From Amycolatopsis sp. cg9 (GTDB lineage Bacteria > Actinomycetota > Actinomycetes > Mycobacteriales > Pseudonocardiaceae): a stretch of DNA of 64,000 nucleotides. Position 1 is the stretch's first letter. Each line of letters begins with the position of its first letter. The DNA is taken from NCBI RefSeq assembly GCF_041346945.1, contig NZ_CP166850.1, positions 4,944,501 through 5,008,500 on the forward strand, read 5' to 3'. Shown piece by piece: positions 45,300 through 57,156 of the stretch. The position numbers were made by a program, and so were the translations under genes. Below the pieces are notes generated by a model. The model was given only the letters and a program-made list of their open reading frames with translations, did not search any database and had not been told where the DNA came from.

Positions 45300-46349
45300 T
45301 CAGCTGTCCAGCGCCAGCGGCAGCGTCTGGCGAACCCCGGCACCGTGCCGGCCGTGCAGCGGGACCGCGGCCGGCGGTGCCGGGACCGAAGCACCCGGCC
45401 GCGCTCCCACCCGGATCGTCACTTCCGCCTTCTCCTTGCCGCCCGCGGTCCGCGTCAGCGTGTACGACGTCGCCGTGAACGCCGCGCCCGGGACCGCGAC
45501 GTCCGGCATCCGCGTGGACCGCGGCGCGAAGCACATCTGCGGGGCACCGCCACCCCACTTCCACGCCCGCCAGCTCTCGGGCGCGCCCGACGCGGGTCCC
45601 TGGACGCCCAGCGCCACCCGCAGCTCCTTCGCCAGCTCCCCGGCCTCCAGCACGGTGCTCTGGTACCCGGCCTCGGCCAGCGCCCCCATCAGGCTCAACG
45701 CCGCCGACGCCGTGCTCCGCAGCGCCCCGAGATCGCCGCCGCCGCGGGCCAGTGCCGCGATCGGGGCCAGGTCCGGCCGGTACCGCACCGCCAGCCACCG
45801 CACGCGCAGCACCTGCTCACCGCGCGGGATGGCCCACGTCAGCAGCTGCGCCGAAGCCAGCGGGACGTCGGTCCGCCGGTAGGCCTCGCGCAGGACGTCG
45901 GCCAGCGCGCCCGGCGCGCCCGTCCCCGGCGTCAGCCGCACCAGCGCGCTCCAGCCGCCGTCGACCTCCGCGACGCCGAAGCGGTTGCCCGCGCGGTCGA
46001 CGTGCTGGCGGACCTTCACCGGCCCGGCCACCGACAGCAGCGGGTCCGGGCTGTCGCGGCGGGTGTCGTGCCGCCGGAGCCGGAACACCGTCCAGGTCAG
46101 CGCCCAGCCCGCCAGGTGCCGTCCGGCGAACCGCACGGACGTCAGCAGCACGACGAGCCCGGCGACGACGCTCGCGGCGATCCGCACCGGCTGCGCGACA
46201 CCGTCGACCAGCCAGGCGAGCAGGACGGCGATCGCGGCGAGCTCCCACACCGCGGCCTGCAGCGGCCGGATCGGCAGCAGCCAGGGCAGCGCGGCGGAGG
46301 CGGGCCGGGACGGTGCCGGGCGGACGGCGCCGGCGGTTTCGACGGACAC
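45300..46349 (-). CDS. eccE: T7SS membrane component EccE
   Basis: 349 residues. Two N-terminal membrane helices (about 30-75) are followed by a cytoplasmic domain with the family-typical RQHVDRAGNRFGVAEVDGGW. It is a short EccE form. The start is GTG (46347-46349) with GGGGAG upstream. Unusually it reads against eccD and eccB and shares a 139-base divergent promoter region with eccB. Confidence 0.82.
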   Translation of the reverse strand: MSVETAGAVRPAPSRPASAALPWLLPIRPLQAAVWELAAIAVLLAWLVDGVAQPVRIAASVVAGLVVLLTSVRFAGRHLAGWALTWTVFRLRRHDTRRDSPDPLLSVAGPVKVRQHVDRAGNRFGVAEVDGGWSALVRLTPGTGAPGALADVLREAYRRTDVPLASAQLLTWAIPRGEQVLRVRWLAVRYRPDLAPIAALARGGGDLGALRSTASAALSLMGALAEAGYQSTVLEAGELAKELRVALGVQGPASGAPESWRAWKWGGGAPQMCFAPRSTRMPDVAVPGAAFTATSYTLTRTAGGKEKAEVTIRVGARPGASVPAPPAAVPLHGRHGAGVRQTLPLALDS

Positions 46350-46488
46350 GGGCTCCCCTTTCCCCGGGAACCCGACGCTACTGCCTCCCCAGATGTCGCG
46401 TGGGCGTAAAAATTACCCTCGCCGCCGCGCGGACGGGTGCTTAGCATCAATCGCTCGGAGGGACGACGCACACCGGGGGCACAGCAGC

Positions 46489-47910
46489 GTGTGGACGCAG
46501 CGGGACCAGATCCAGGCGTACCAGTTCCTCCGCCGCAGGCTCGTTTCCGCGCTCGTCGCCGCGGACGCCAACCACCCCGTCTCGCCCAGCCGCCGGCTCG
46601 TGCTGGCCACCGTGCTGGGACTCGTGGCCGCGCTCCTCGTCACCGCCGTCTTCGGGATCATCGGCCTGCTGAACCCGTCGGGCGGCAAGGACTGGCTCGA
46701 AGGCGGCAAGGTGATCGTCGAGGAGGGCACCGGCGCGCGGTTCGTCCTCGGTGCCGACGGCGTGCTGCACCCGGTGCTCAACTACGCGTCCGCGCGGCTG
46801 CTGGCCGGCGGCACCGGCGAAGCGACCGTGAGCGTGTCGCCGGAGAACCTCGGCAAGGCGGGCCGCGGCACCCAGATCGGCATCCCGGGCGCGCCCGACT
46901 CGCTGCCCGCGACCGGCGCCCTCGTGAACGCCGCGTGGACGAGCTGCAGCCGCACCACCCAGGACGCGCCCGCGTCGGAAGAACCGCGCACCGCCGTCCT
47001 GCTCGCCCCGCCCGCGTCCGGCGTCGAACTGCCGCGCGACCAGGGCGTGATCGTCCGGCTGCCGCAGGGGGACCGGTTCCTGCTCGCCGGCGGGCGGCGC
47101 TACAAGCTCAGCGACGAGGCCGCGACCGCGCTGCAGTTCGACAGCTACCCGACGATCGCGGTGTCCTCGCGGTGGATCGACACCGTCCCGGCCGGGCGCG
47201 ACCTCGCCGCGCTGCCGGTCGACGGCGCCGGCGACCGCGGACCGGCCGTCGGCGGCCGCGACACCCGCGTCGGCGAAGTCCTCGCCGTCGTCGACGCCAT
47301 GGCCGCGCCCGGCGCCGCGACTTCGTACTACCTGGTCCGCCGCGACGGACTCGAACCGGTGGGGCAGACCGAAGCGAGCCTCCTGGTGACGACGGAAGCC
47401 AACGCCGCCGCCTACTCCGGACCGCCCGCGCCGGTGGAGGTCCGCGCGGCCGACGTCGCCGCGGTGGCCAAGGTCGCCGCGCCCCGCGCCGGCGGCGCCG
47501 ACCCGGCGGCCTACCCCGACCGCATCCCCGGCAAGGCGCCGATCACCGGCGGCTCGGTCGCCCTGTGCGTTCAGGGCAGCCGGTTGCTCGTTTCGGCCGA
47601 ATTCCCGCTTTCCCCTGGTGCCAAGGCAATCCAGGTCGCCACCCGGACCGAAGCAAGGGTGGCGGACGAGGTGTTCGTACCTCCGTCGGGGGGAGCCGTC
47701 GTCGTCGAAGCCGGCTCGGCCACCACCTACCTGGTGACCGACACGGGCCGGAAGTACCCGGTGGTGAGCGCGCAGGCGCTGTCCTCGCTCGGTTACGGAG
47801 GAGTGGCGAAGTCACCGGTCGCAGGTAGTTTGCTGGCATTGGTGCCGACGGGCCCCGCGCTGGACCCGGCCACGGCCGGGCGGCCGGCTCCGTCGGGTGG
47901 AACGGGGTGA
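46489..47910 (+). CDS. eccB: T7SS membrane component EccB
   Basis: 473 residues. The start is VWTQRDQIQAYQFLRRRLV, the conserved EccB opening. One membrane helix lies at about 38-60 (VLATVLGLVAALLVTAVFG), then a large extracytoplasmic part with two Cys (SCSRTT, ALCVQG). The start is GTG at 46489. The stop overlaps the response-regulator start (GTGA), so this secretion gene and its putative regulators are co-translated. Confidence 0.93.
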   Translation: MWTQRDQIQAYQFLRRRLVSALVAADANHPVSPSRRLVLATVLGLVAALLVTAVFGIIGLLNPSGGKDWLEGGKVIVEEGTGARFVLGADGVLHPVLNYASARLLAGGTGEATVSVSPENLGKAGRGTQIGIPGAPDSLPATGALVNAAWTSCSRTTQDAPASEEPRTAVLLAPPASGVELPRDQGVIVRLPQGDRFLLAGGRRYKLSDEAATALQFDSYPTIAVSSRWIDTVPAGRDLAALPVDGAGDRGPAVGGRDTRVGEVLAVVDAMAAPGAATSYYLVRRDGLEPVGQTEASLLVTTEANAAAYSGPPAPVEVRAADVAAVAKVAAPRAGGADPAAYPDRIPGKAPITGGSVALCVQGSRLLVSAEFPLSPGAKAIQVATRTEARVADEVFVPPSGGAVVVEAGSATTYLVTDTGRKYPVVSAQALSSLGYGGVAKSPVAGSLLALVPTGPALDPATAGRPAPSGGTG

Positions 47911-48614
47911 AAGTCGTGCAAATGACAGAAGAGCGTTCGACCGGCGAAGTGGACCAGGGGCGGGTCCGCGTCGCGGTCATCGAAGACCATCCGCTGTACC
48001 GCGTCTCCGTCGAGCGCGTGCTGGCCGAGGCCGACTTCGTCGAGCTCGGCGCGGTGGTCGATTCGGTGGCGCGGTTCCACGTGCACCGGCAGCCGCCGGG
48101 GAGCGTGGTCCTGCTCGACCTCGGGCTCCCCGGCGTGGCGGGGGCCGCGGCGGTGCTGGAGGTCTGCGAGCTCGGGCACCACGTGCTCGTGGTGTCCGCC
48201 CAGGCGGAGCCGGAGGTGGTGCTGGGCGCGATCGCGGCGGGGGCGCGCGGCTTCCTTTCGAAGGACGTCGACGCCGACGAGCTGCTGATCGCGATCAAGA
48301 CGGTCGCCGGCGGCGGCGCCTACGTCTCGGCGGTGGTCGCCGGGATGATCATGAAGGACAACGCGGACCGCCCGGCCGTCTCGGCGGACGTCGAGCTGTC
48401 ACCGCGCGAGGAGCAGGTGCTGCGGCTGGTGGCGGCGGGGGAACGGGACGTCGACATCGCGCTGATCCTCGGCATCGGCGTCCGCACCGTGCGGGGCTAC
48501 CTCGACCGGATCCGCGACAAGACGGGCGAACGGCGGCGGCCGGGGCTGGTCAAGGAAGCCATCCGGCGCGGCTTGATCGGTGGCGCGGACCCCCGGCGCG
48601 GCGGCCGCAAATGA
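47907..48614 (+). CDS. NarL/FixJ-type response regulator 1
   Basis: 235 residues. The receiver domain has acidic Glu26-Asp27, phospho-acceptor Asp71 (VVLLDLGLPG), Ser97 and Lys119 (FLSKDV). The LuxR helix-turn-helix is at about residues 160-215 (SPREEQVLRLVAAGERDVD). It starts by GTGA overlap with eccB and overlaps the second regulator by ATGA. No histidine kinase is nearby. It probably controls the T7SS or its substrates. Confidence 0.87.
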   Translation: MKVVQMTEERSTGEVDQGRVRVAVIEDHPLYRVSVERVLAEADFVELGAVVDSVARFHVHRQPPGSVVLLDLGLPGVAGAAAVLEVCELGHHVLVVSAQAEPEVVLGAIAAGARGFLSKDVDADELLIAIKTVAGGGAYVSAVVAGMIMKDNADRPAVSADVELSPREEQVLRLVAAGERDVDIALILGIGVRTVRGYLDRIRDKTGERRRPGLVKEAIRRGLIGGADPRRGGRK

Positions 48615-49276
48615 GCGACCCGGAGGAAACCCAGACCCCGCCCCCGCCCCCGCGGCGGATCCACGTGGGTGTGATCGAGGACCACCCGCTCTACCGGTAC
48701 GCGCTGACCCGCGTGCTCACCGAGGCACCGGACGTCGAGCTCGGCGCGGTCGCCGATTCGGTGGCCCGGTTCGCGGTCCAGGACCAGCCGGCGGGCAGCG
48801 TCGTCGTCCTCGACCTCAAGCTGCGCGGCGTCCAGGACGCGGCCGCGGTCCTGGAAGTGGGGCAGATGGGGCACAAGGTGCTGGTGGTGTCCGCGCACGC
48901 GGAACAGCCGGAGGTGCTCGGCGCGATGCAGGCGGGCGCGAAGGGCTTCCTGTCCAAGGACGTCGACGGCGACGAGCTGCTGCGCGCGATCCGCACCATC
49001 GCCGACGACAACGCGTACGTGTCGCCGACGCTGGCGGGGATGATCATCCAGGACAGCGAAGAGCGGCACGCGGGGCCGAAGATCGTGCTGTCGGAACGGG
49101 AAAAGCAGGTGCTCCGGCTGGTGGCGGCCGGGGAGCGGGACGTCGACGTCGCCGAGATCCTCAACATCAGCGTCCGGACGGTCCGGTCCTACCTGGACCG
49201 CATCCGCGACAAGACCGGCGAACGGCGCCGCGCGGGCTTCGTCCGCGTCGCCATCCGCGAAGGCCTGCTCCGCTAG
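48611..49276 (+). CDS. NarL/FixJ-type response regulator 2
   Basis: 221 residues, a close paralogue of the previous gene. Pro-rich N-terminal tail, Glu23-Asp24, Asp68 (VVVLDLKLRG) and the HTH SEREKQVLRLVAAGERDVD near the C-terminus. The phospho-site is intact. The two regulators probably arose by tandem duplication and may form heterodimers; that is inference. Confidence 0.87.
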   Translation: MSDPEETQTPPPPPRRIHVGVIEDHPLYRYALTRVLTEAPDVELGAVADSVARFAVQDQPAGSVVVLDLKLRGVQDAAAVLEVGQMGHKVLVVSAHAEQPEVLGAMQAGAKGFLSKDVDGDELLRAIRTIADDNAYVSPTLAGMIIQDSEERHAGPKIVLSEREKQVLRLVAAGERDVDVAEILNISVRTVRSYLDRIRDKTGERRRAGFVRVAIREGLLR

Positions 49277-49290
49277 CCCTCCCGAAGCGG

Positions 49291-49348
49291 CACTTTCACG
49301 TGAAAGTGAACCGGAGTGCGCACTCCGGATCACTTTCACGTGAAAGTG
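49291..49348. repeat. Three 18-bp palindromes in 20-bp register
   Basis: cactttcacgtgaaagtg at 49291-49308, ccggagtgcgcactccgg at 49311-49328, and the first palindrome again at 49331-49348. Each is perfectly palindromic and starts exactly 20 bases after the previous one, so the whole block is itself almost a palindrome. It lies between two convergent genes and may be a two-way terminator or protein-binding site. Confidence 0.8.
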
Positions 49349-49359
49349 CGCTTTGTGGT

Positions 49360-50154
49360 TCAGAGACGGCGGTTGGCCAGGGCTCCCGTGGCGGTGCGGG
49401 CCTGGGCCGACACGGCCGGGTCGACGTCCACCAGCAGCGTCTCGGGGGCGGCGCCGGCCTGGGCGATCACCCGGCCGAAGCCGTCCGACACCGTCGAGAA
49501 GCCGATGCCGGTCGGCGCCTTCGGGTTCACCGCGAGCCCGGTCGCCGCCGGGTCGGCCTGGCCGCAGCTCAGCACCCAGCAGCCCGAATCCAGGGCCCGC
49601 GCCCGCACCAGCACCTCCCACTGGTCGCGCTTGCCCTCACCGGCGCCCCACGACGCCGGCAGCAGCACGACGTCGGCGCCGTCGTCGGCCAGCGCGCGGA
49701 ACAGCTCCGGGAAGCGCACGTCGTAGCAGGTCGCGACGCCGTACACGACGCCGTCGAACTCGAAGGTCACCGGCGTGGTGCCCGGGGCGACCGTGTCGGA
49801 CTCGGCGAACCCGAAGGCGTCGTAGAGGTGGATCTTGTCGTAGCCGCGGTGGTGCCCGCCGCCGGTGATCAGCAGCGTGTTGCGGACCCGGCCGCCGTCG
49901 GCGGGGGTGAACATCCCGGCGACGACCACGACGTCGTACTCGGCGGCGACGGCGGCCACCGCCGAGGCCCACGGCCCGTCGAGCGGCTCCGCGACCGGCT
50001 CCAGCGGACGGCCGAAGCGCGCCATCGCCGCTTCGGGGAACACGACGATCCGCGCGCCGCCCGCCACCGCGGCCTCCACGCCGGAGCGAACGAGCTTCAG
50101 GTTCGCCTCCGGATCGTCACCCGAGTTGACCTGGCACAACGCGATTCGCGCCAC
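49360..50154 (-). CDS. Carbon-nitrogen hydrolase (nitrilase/amidase family)
   Basis: 264 residues. Catalytic Glu41 (VFPEAAMA), Lys107 (YDKIHLYD) and Cys143 (ATCYDVRFPE) are all present. The family hydrolyses nitriles, amides or carbamoyl compounds; the GYDKIHL and TCYDVRFPEL patterns are near those of Nit1/omega-amidase-like members, which act on deaminated glutathione or alpha-ketoglutaramate. GTG at 50152-50154 is preferred because GGAGG lies before it. Divergent from hisD. Confidence 0.88.
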   Translation of the reverse strand: MARIALCQVNSGDDPEANLKLVRSGVEAAVAGGARIVVFPEAAMARFGRPLEPVAEPLDGPWASAVAAVAAEYDVVVVAGMFTPADGGRVRNTLLITGGGHHRGYDKIHLYDAFGFAESDTVAPGTTPVTFEFDGVVYGVATCYDVRFPELFRALADDGADVVLLPASWGAGEGKRDQWEVLVRARALDSGCWVLSCGQADPAATGLAVNPKAPTGIGFSTVSDGFGRVIAQAGAAPETLLVDVDPAVSAQARTATGALANRRL

Positions 50155-50225
50155 CGCTGCCTCCTGCATGCTGGGATCCGCCGTCACCGGGGAGTATCGC
50201 CGACGAGTGCTCCAGTGTGACCTCG

Positions 50226-50238
50226 TACCCTGGAGGGC

Positions 50239-50239
<1 letters not shown>
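50226..50239 (+). promoter_or_regulatory. Leaderless-type promoter of the his unit
   Basis: TACCCT (50226-50231) is followed by 7 bases and then the hisD ATG at 50239. The expected start of transcription would coincide with the start codon. No usable SD exists at a proper distance. Confidence 0.5.
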
Positions 50240-53256
<3,017 letters not shown>

Positions 53257-53260
<4 letters not shown>

Positions 53261-53415
53261 GCAGCAGTGTCGTCGGAGTTCTTCTGCTGGCCCTCGGCGG
53301 CTTCCTGGTGGGCGGCGTGTATTCGACGTGGAAGACGGCGAAGTTCATGGCCGTGGTCCTGGGCGTCGCAGCGCTGCTGGCCATCGGCGGCGCGATCTTC
53401 TGGTTGGTGAGTTAG
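53257..53415 (+). CDS. 52-residue two-helix membrane peptide
   Basis: GTG start inside the hisB stop (GTGA). Two hydrophobic helices ([17 protein letters not shown] and [16 protein letters not shown]) are joined by a short basic turn. Small membrane proteins of this kind often follow hisB in actinomycetes. Function unknown. Confidence 0.7.
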
Positions 53416-53462
53416 CCCCACCACCTCGGCCGGCGTCCCACGGCACTTCGGCGGAGCCGCTG

Positions 53463-54614
53463 TCAGCTTGCGCTGATCGCGGTCTTGCCTTGGAGATCCT
53501 TCGCGAGTCGTCGCACTCCTTCGGCGTCGAAGGAGATCTCGTGCTCTCCCAGCGCCACCCCGACACCCCTGAAGTCGTTGAAGGTCATCGACGTCCCACC
53601 GGACAGGTGCAGGGCCAGGCCGCTGGTGAACCCGGTCGCGGAACTGTGGGGATTCGTCACGGCGACCACCTCGCGCCACGGTGCGCCGCCCGAGGTCGTA
53701 CCCGACACCAGGCTTTCCCGTGCCCAGACGAACTGTGTCGAAGTGAACAAAAGTGCTACGTAGCGGCCGACTTCTCCGGGGATCCCGCAGCGGCACAGGG
53801 CGATCAGGTCCTCGTGGCCCGAGAGAGCCTCGGTCAACGCTGCCCGCTGCTTTCGCCACAGGCCGCTCTCGAATGAGCTCGCGCCTTCTGAAAGCAGGGC
53901 GAGGTTGAACGCGTGTCGTGCTTCGTCCGGGGCACCCCACAATTCTGTCTTCGGTGCCAGAAGGCGAAAGTCGTAGCCGCAGTCCGGGCAGGCGACGACG
54001 ACGGTCTCGGTGCGACGGGCCCGGCAGCCCGGGCAGAACACCACCACTGCGGACTCGAAATCCGTTCCTCGGCACGATTCGCAGGTCCGTGCGCCGGCGG
54101 CGGCCGGTGAATCACCTTGGCCCGCGTGTCGCATCACACTGGCGAAAGCGGAAAGGAACGGGTGATCGGGATCGAAATCGGCGAAGTCCTCAGCGAGCAG
54201 AGAGGTGGTTGCGTCCCGCCGTTCTTGAGTTCTGCGAGCGGCCTTCGCTTGCTCGTCGACCGGGTTGACGAGGACCGCGTTGCCGCATGCGCTGCAGGTG
54301 AGGTGCAACCTCAACCGTTTTTGGCCGTCGAGCTCCGCAATGATCCGGACCTGCTCGTGGAGAAGCTCGATCCAGGCTCGAGCCGCCGGGGTCGTCACGA
54401 GAGGCGCAGGGCTCGGGCGGCCGGCCTCCTCGAGATCATCGAGCTCTTGCCCGAGCTCCTCGAGCGCGGCGATGTCAGGGGCCGGTCCGGCGACCTCCGG
54501 CCGGGATCGGATGGTGCCGATCGTCTCCCGGAGTCTGGCAATGTCCGCCGTCGCGAGGAAGAGCGCCTCGTTGCCGGTTTCCGTAGTGAACAGGTGGCCC
54601 ACTGCGCTGGTCAT
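53463..54614 (-). CDS. Zinc-ribbon protein of unknown function
   Basis: 383 residues. Several Cys pairs suggest zinc ribbons: CSACGN, CESCRG, CPGCRA, CPDCGY and CRCGIP. The N-terminal third is helical and acidic. The C-terminal third (RYVALLFTSTQFVWARES, LHLSGGTSMTFNDFRG) looks like a PH-like beta domain. I do not recognise the family. It reads against the his genes and has its own upstream region with a 9-bp perfect hairpin at 54643-54668. Confidence 0.65.
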   Translation of the reverse strand: MTSAVGHLFTTETGNEALFLATADIARLRETIGTIRSRPEVAGPAPDIAALEELGQELDDLEEAGRPSPAPLVTTPAARAWIELLHEQVRIIAELDGQKRLRLHLTCSACGNAVLVNPVDEQAKAARRTQERRDATTSLLAEDFADFDPDHPFLSAFASVMRHAGQGDSPAAAGARTCESCRGTDFESAVVVFCPGCRARRTETVVVACPDCGYDFRLLAPKTELWGAPDEARHAFNLALLSEGASSFESGLWRKQRAALTEALSGHEDLIALCRCGIPGEVGRYVALLFTSTQFVWARESLVSGTTSGGAPWREVVAVTNPHSSATGFTSGLALHLSGGTSMTFNDFRGVGVALGEHEISFDAEGVRRLAKDLQGKTAISAS

Positions 54615-54642
54615 CGCGACCTTCGCCTCCGATCAGGCTGAA

Positions 54643-54668
54643 CAGGAGGCGACCTGGTTCGCCTCCTG
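54643..54668. repeat. Hairpin upstream of the zinc-ribbon gene
   Basis: caggaggcg (54643-54651) and cgcctcctg (54660-54668) are an exact inverted repeat with an 8-base loop, 28 bases before the zinc-ribbon gene start. The rest of 54669-54849 has no gene I can support; 54730-54830 is rather AT-rich and could hold promoters. Confidence 0.5.
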
Positions 54669-54849
54669 CCAAGCAGTCGGTGCGCTCGACCCGAAGGGTT
54701 ACGTTCGTGGGCGAAACGATATGTGAAGGAGAATGAGTGGTTACACCTCAGCTTGTCACGAATTGGCTTGGCCCGCCGTCAATTGATATCCGGCCGTTGA
54801 TCGAGCGGCATTGATTCTTTCGAAGTCGTCGGTCGGAAGCCGGAAAAGG

Positions 54850-54886
54850 GCCCGGCCGTGACGTGGGAACCACATCACGGCCGGGC
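54850..54886 (-). terminator. Terminator of the MMPL gene
   Basis: gcccggccgtga (54850-54861) and tcacggccgggc (54875-54886) form a 12-bp perfect stem that extends with 4 more pairs after one mismatch. It lies 14 bases beyond the MMPL stop. No T-run. Confidence 0.65.
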
Positions 54887-54900
54887 TGGGGAGACTCCGC

Positions 54901-57096
54901 TCAGCGGCTTGCGCCGACCAGTTCGCGGGGGTCGTCGCCGGGGGCGTCGTCGAGGTGCTTCGTGAGCTTCTCGCCCTCGACGTCGACGTCCGGCAGGATG
55001 CGGTCGAGCCACCTCGGCAGCCACCACGCGCCGCGGCCGAGCAGCGACATCACGGCCGGGACCAGGGTCATGCGGACCACGAACGCGTCCACCAGCACGC
55101 CGATCGCCAGCGCGAAGCCGATCGACTGGATCAGCGACGACTCGGCCAGGATGAAGCCGGCGAACACGCTGATCATGATCAGCGCCGCCGCGACGACCAC
55201 CCGCGCGCCGTGCCGGAAGCCGGTCACCATCGCCTCCTGGGGTTCCGCGCCGTGGACGTGCTCCTCGCGCATCCGCGTCACCAGGAACACCTGGTAGTCC
55301 ATCGCGAGTCCGAAGAGGACACCGATCAGCAGGATCGGCAGCATGCTCATGATCGGGCCGGTCGACTCGACGCCGAGCAGGTCCGTCAGCCAGCCCCACT
55401 GGAACACCGCGACCACCGCGCCGAACGTCGCCGCGACCGAGCCGAGGAAGCCGATCGTCGCCTTCAGCGGCACCACGACCGAGCGGAACACCAGCATCAG
55501 CAGCACGAACGCCAGCCCGACGATCAGCGCCAGGTACGGCAGCATCGCGTCCGACAGCTTCTCCGAGACGTCGATGTTCGCCGCGGTCTGGCCGGTGACG
55601 GCGAGCTTCGCGCCGGTCGCGTTCTCCAGGACGCCCGATTCCGCGCGGATCGCGGCCACCAGGTCCTCGGTCTGCGTGCTGCTCGGGCCGCTCTTCGGGA
55701 TCACCGTCAGCAGCGCGGTGTCGCCGGTCTGGTTGACGCGCGGCGGCGTCACGGCGGCGACGTCGGGCAGCTTCTGGATGTCGGCGGCGGCCTGGCCGAG
55801 CGCGGCCTGGCGGTTGGTGCTCGCGCCGGTGTCGACGACGACCAGCAGCGGGCCGTTGGAGCCCTCGCCGAAGCTGCGGCTGGCGATGTCGTACGCCTTC
55901 TTCTGCGTCGATTCCGGGGCGGCGGTGCTGTCGTTGGGCAGGCCGAGCTGCATGCTCAGCGCGGGCAGCGCGACGACGGCCATCCCGGCCAGCGCGAGGA
56001 TCAGCACCGGGATCCGGTGCCGGGCCACGAACCGCGCCCAGCGCTCGCCGTGCGTCGTCCCGACCGGCTTGCGGCGCAACCGGATGCGGCTGCCGGCGAC
56101 GCGCACGCCGGCGAACCCGAGCACCGCGGGCAGCAGCGTCAGCGCGATGAGCACGGAAACCGCGACGGTCACCGCGGCGGCGACGCCCATCTGGCCGAGG
56201 AACGGGATGCCGACGACGGTCAGGCCGGCCAGCGCGATGATGACGGTGAGCCCGGCGAACACGACGGCCGAGCCGGCGGTGCCGACCGCGCGCCCGGCGG
56301 CCTCTTCGGGTTCTCGGCCGAGACTCAGCTCGTGCCGGTAGCGCGAGACGATGAACAGCGCGTAGTCGATGCCGACGGCCAGCCCGATCATCAGCGCGAG
56401 GATCGGCGTGTTCGAGTTCAGCTCGAGGAAGCCCGAGGCGAGGAAGATGCCGCCCATCCCGGTGCCGACGCCGATCAGCGCGGTCAGCAGCGGGATGCCG
56501 GCCGCGACCAGCGAGCCGAAGGTGATGATCAGCACGACGGCGGCGACCGCGACGCCCAGGCCTTCGGTGGCCCCGGTCTCCGGGATGCCCTGCACGGCGT
56601 CACCGCCGAACTCGACGGTGAACCCGGCGGCTCGGGCCGCGTCCGCGGGGGCTTGCAGTGCCTGACGGTCCTCTTCGGTCAGTTCGTACGCCTTCGCTCC
56701 GTAACTGACCTGGGCGAGTGCGACCCGCTGATCGGGTGAGATCGACTGCACCTGGAACGGGTCCACGACGGCGGCGACCTTCGGCGCCGTCTTCAGCTGG
56801 GTGACCAGCGACTCGACGGCGGCCTTGCCCTTCGCGTCGGTCACCGTGGTCCCGGCGGGGGCCTCGATCACCACGCGTGCGGTGGCGCCACCGGCGTTGG
56901 CCTGCGGGAACTTCTCGGTCAGCTGGTCGATCGCCCGCTGCGACTCGGTCCCGGGGATCGTCACCGAGTTCGACAGCTGGCCCGACAGCGTGAGGGCACC
57001 CAGCCCCAGCGCCACGAGGACGGCCGCCCAGACGGCCGCGACCAGCGCTCGCCGTCGGAAGGACAACCGGCCGAGCCGGTACAGGAAGGTCGCCAC
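54901..57096 (-). CDS. MMPL/RND-family exporter
   Basis: 731 residues with the duplicated RND layout: one N-terminal helix, an extracytoplasmic domain (about 40-180), five or six helices, a second extracytoplasmic domain (about 375-500) and a final helix group. The motif GIDYALFIVSRYRHEL marks the first block, and GLAMDYQVFLVTRMREE marks the second; their Asp residues carry the proton path. It exports hydrophobic compounds, lipids or drugs. The divergent TetR gene and shared operators indicate substrate-induced control. Confidence 0.9.
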   Translation of the reverse strand: MATFLYRLGRLSFRRRALVAAVWAAVLVALGLGALTLSGQLSNSVTIPGTESQRAIDQLTEKFPQANAGGATARVVIEAPAGTTVTDAKGKAAVESLVTQLKTAPKVAAVVDPFQVQSISPDQRVALAQVSYGAKAYELTEEDRQALQAPADAARAAGFTVEFGGDAVQGIPETGATEGLGVAVAAVVLIITFGSLVAAGIPLLTALIGVGTGMGGIFLASGFLELNSNTPILALMIGLAVGIDYALFIVSRYRHELSLGREPEEAAGRAVGTAGSAVVFAGLTVIIALAGLTVVGIPFLGQMGVAAAVTVAVSVLIALTLLPAVLGFAGVRVAGSRIRLRRKPVGTTHGERWARFVARHRIPVLILALAGMAVVALPALSMQLGLPNDSTAAPESTQKKAYDIASRSFGEGSNGPLLVVVDTGASTNRQAALGQAAADIQKLPDVAAVTPPRVNQTGDTALLTVIPKSGPSSTQTEDLVAAIRAESGVLENATGAKLAVTGQTAANIDVSEKLSDAMLPYLALIVGLAFVLLMLVFRSVVVPLKATIGFLGSVAATFGAVVAVFQWGWLTDLLGVESTGPIMSMLPILLIGVLFGLAMDYQVFLVTRMREEHVHGAEPQEAMVTGFRHGARVVVAAALIMISVFAGFILAESSLIQSIGFALAIGVLVDAFVVRMTLVPAVMSLLGRGAWWLPRWLDRILPDVDVEGEKLTKHLDDAPGDDPRELVGASR

Positions 57097-57156
57097 GAGT
57101 CAGCTCCGTTTCGCCCGAACGGGCTCGGTTCACTCCATCAGGTCTGTCCCCAAGCT

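Noticed and set aside
54733..54786. A 17-codon ORF after aaggaga
   Set aside because: The SD is too close to the ATG, and the peptide has no recognisable feature or downstream gene to attenuate.
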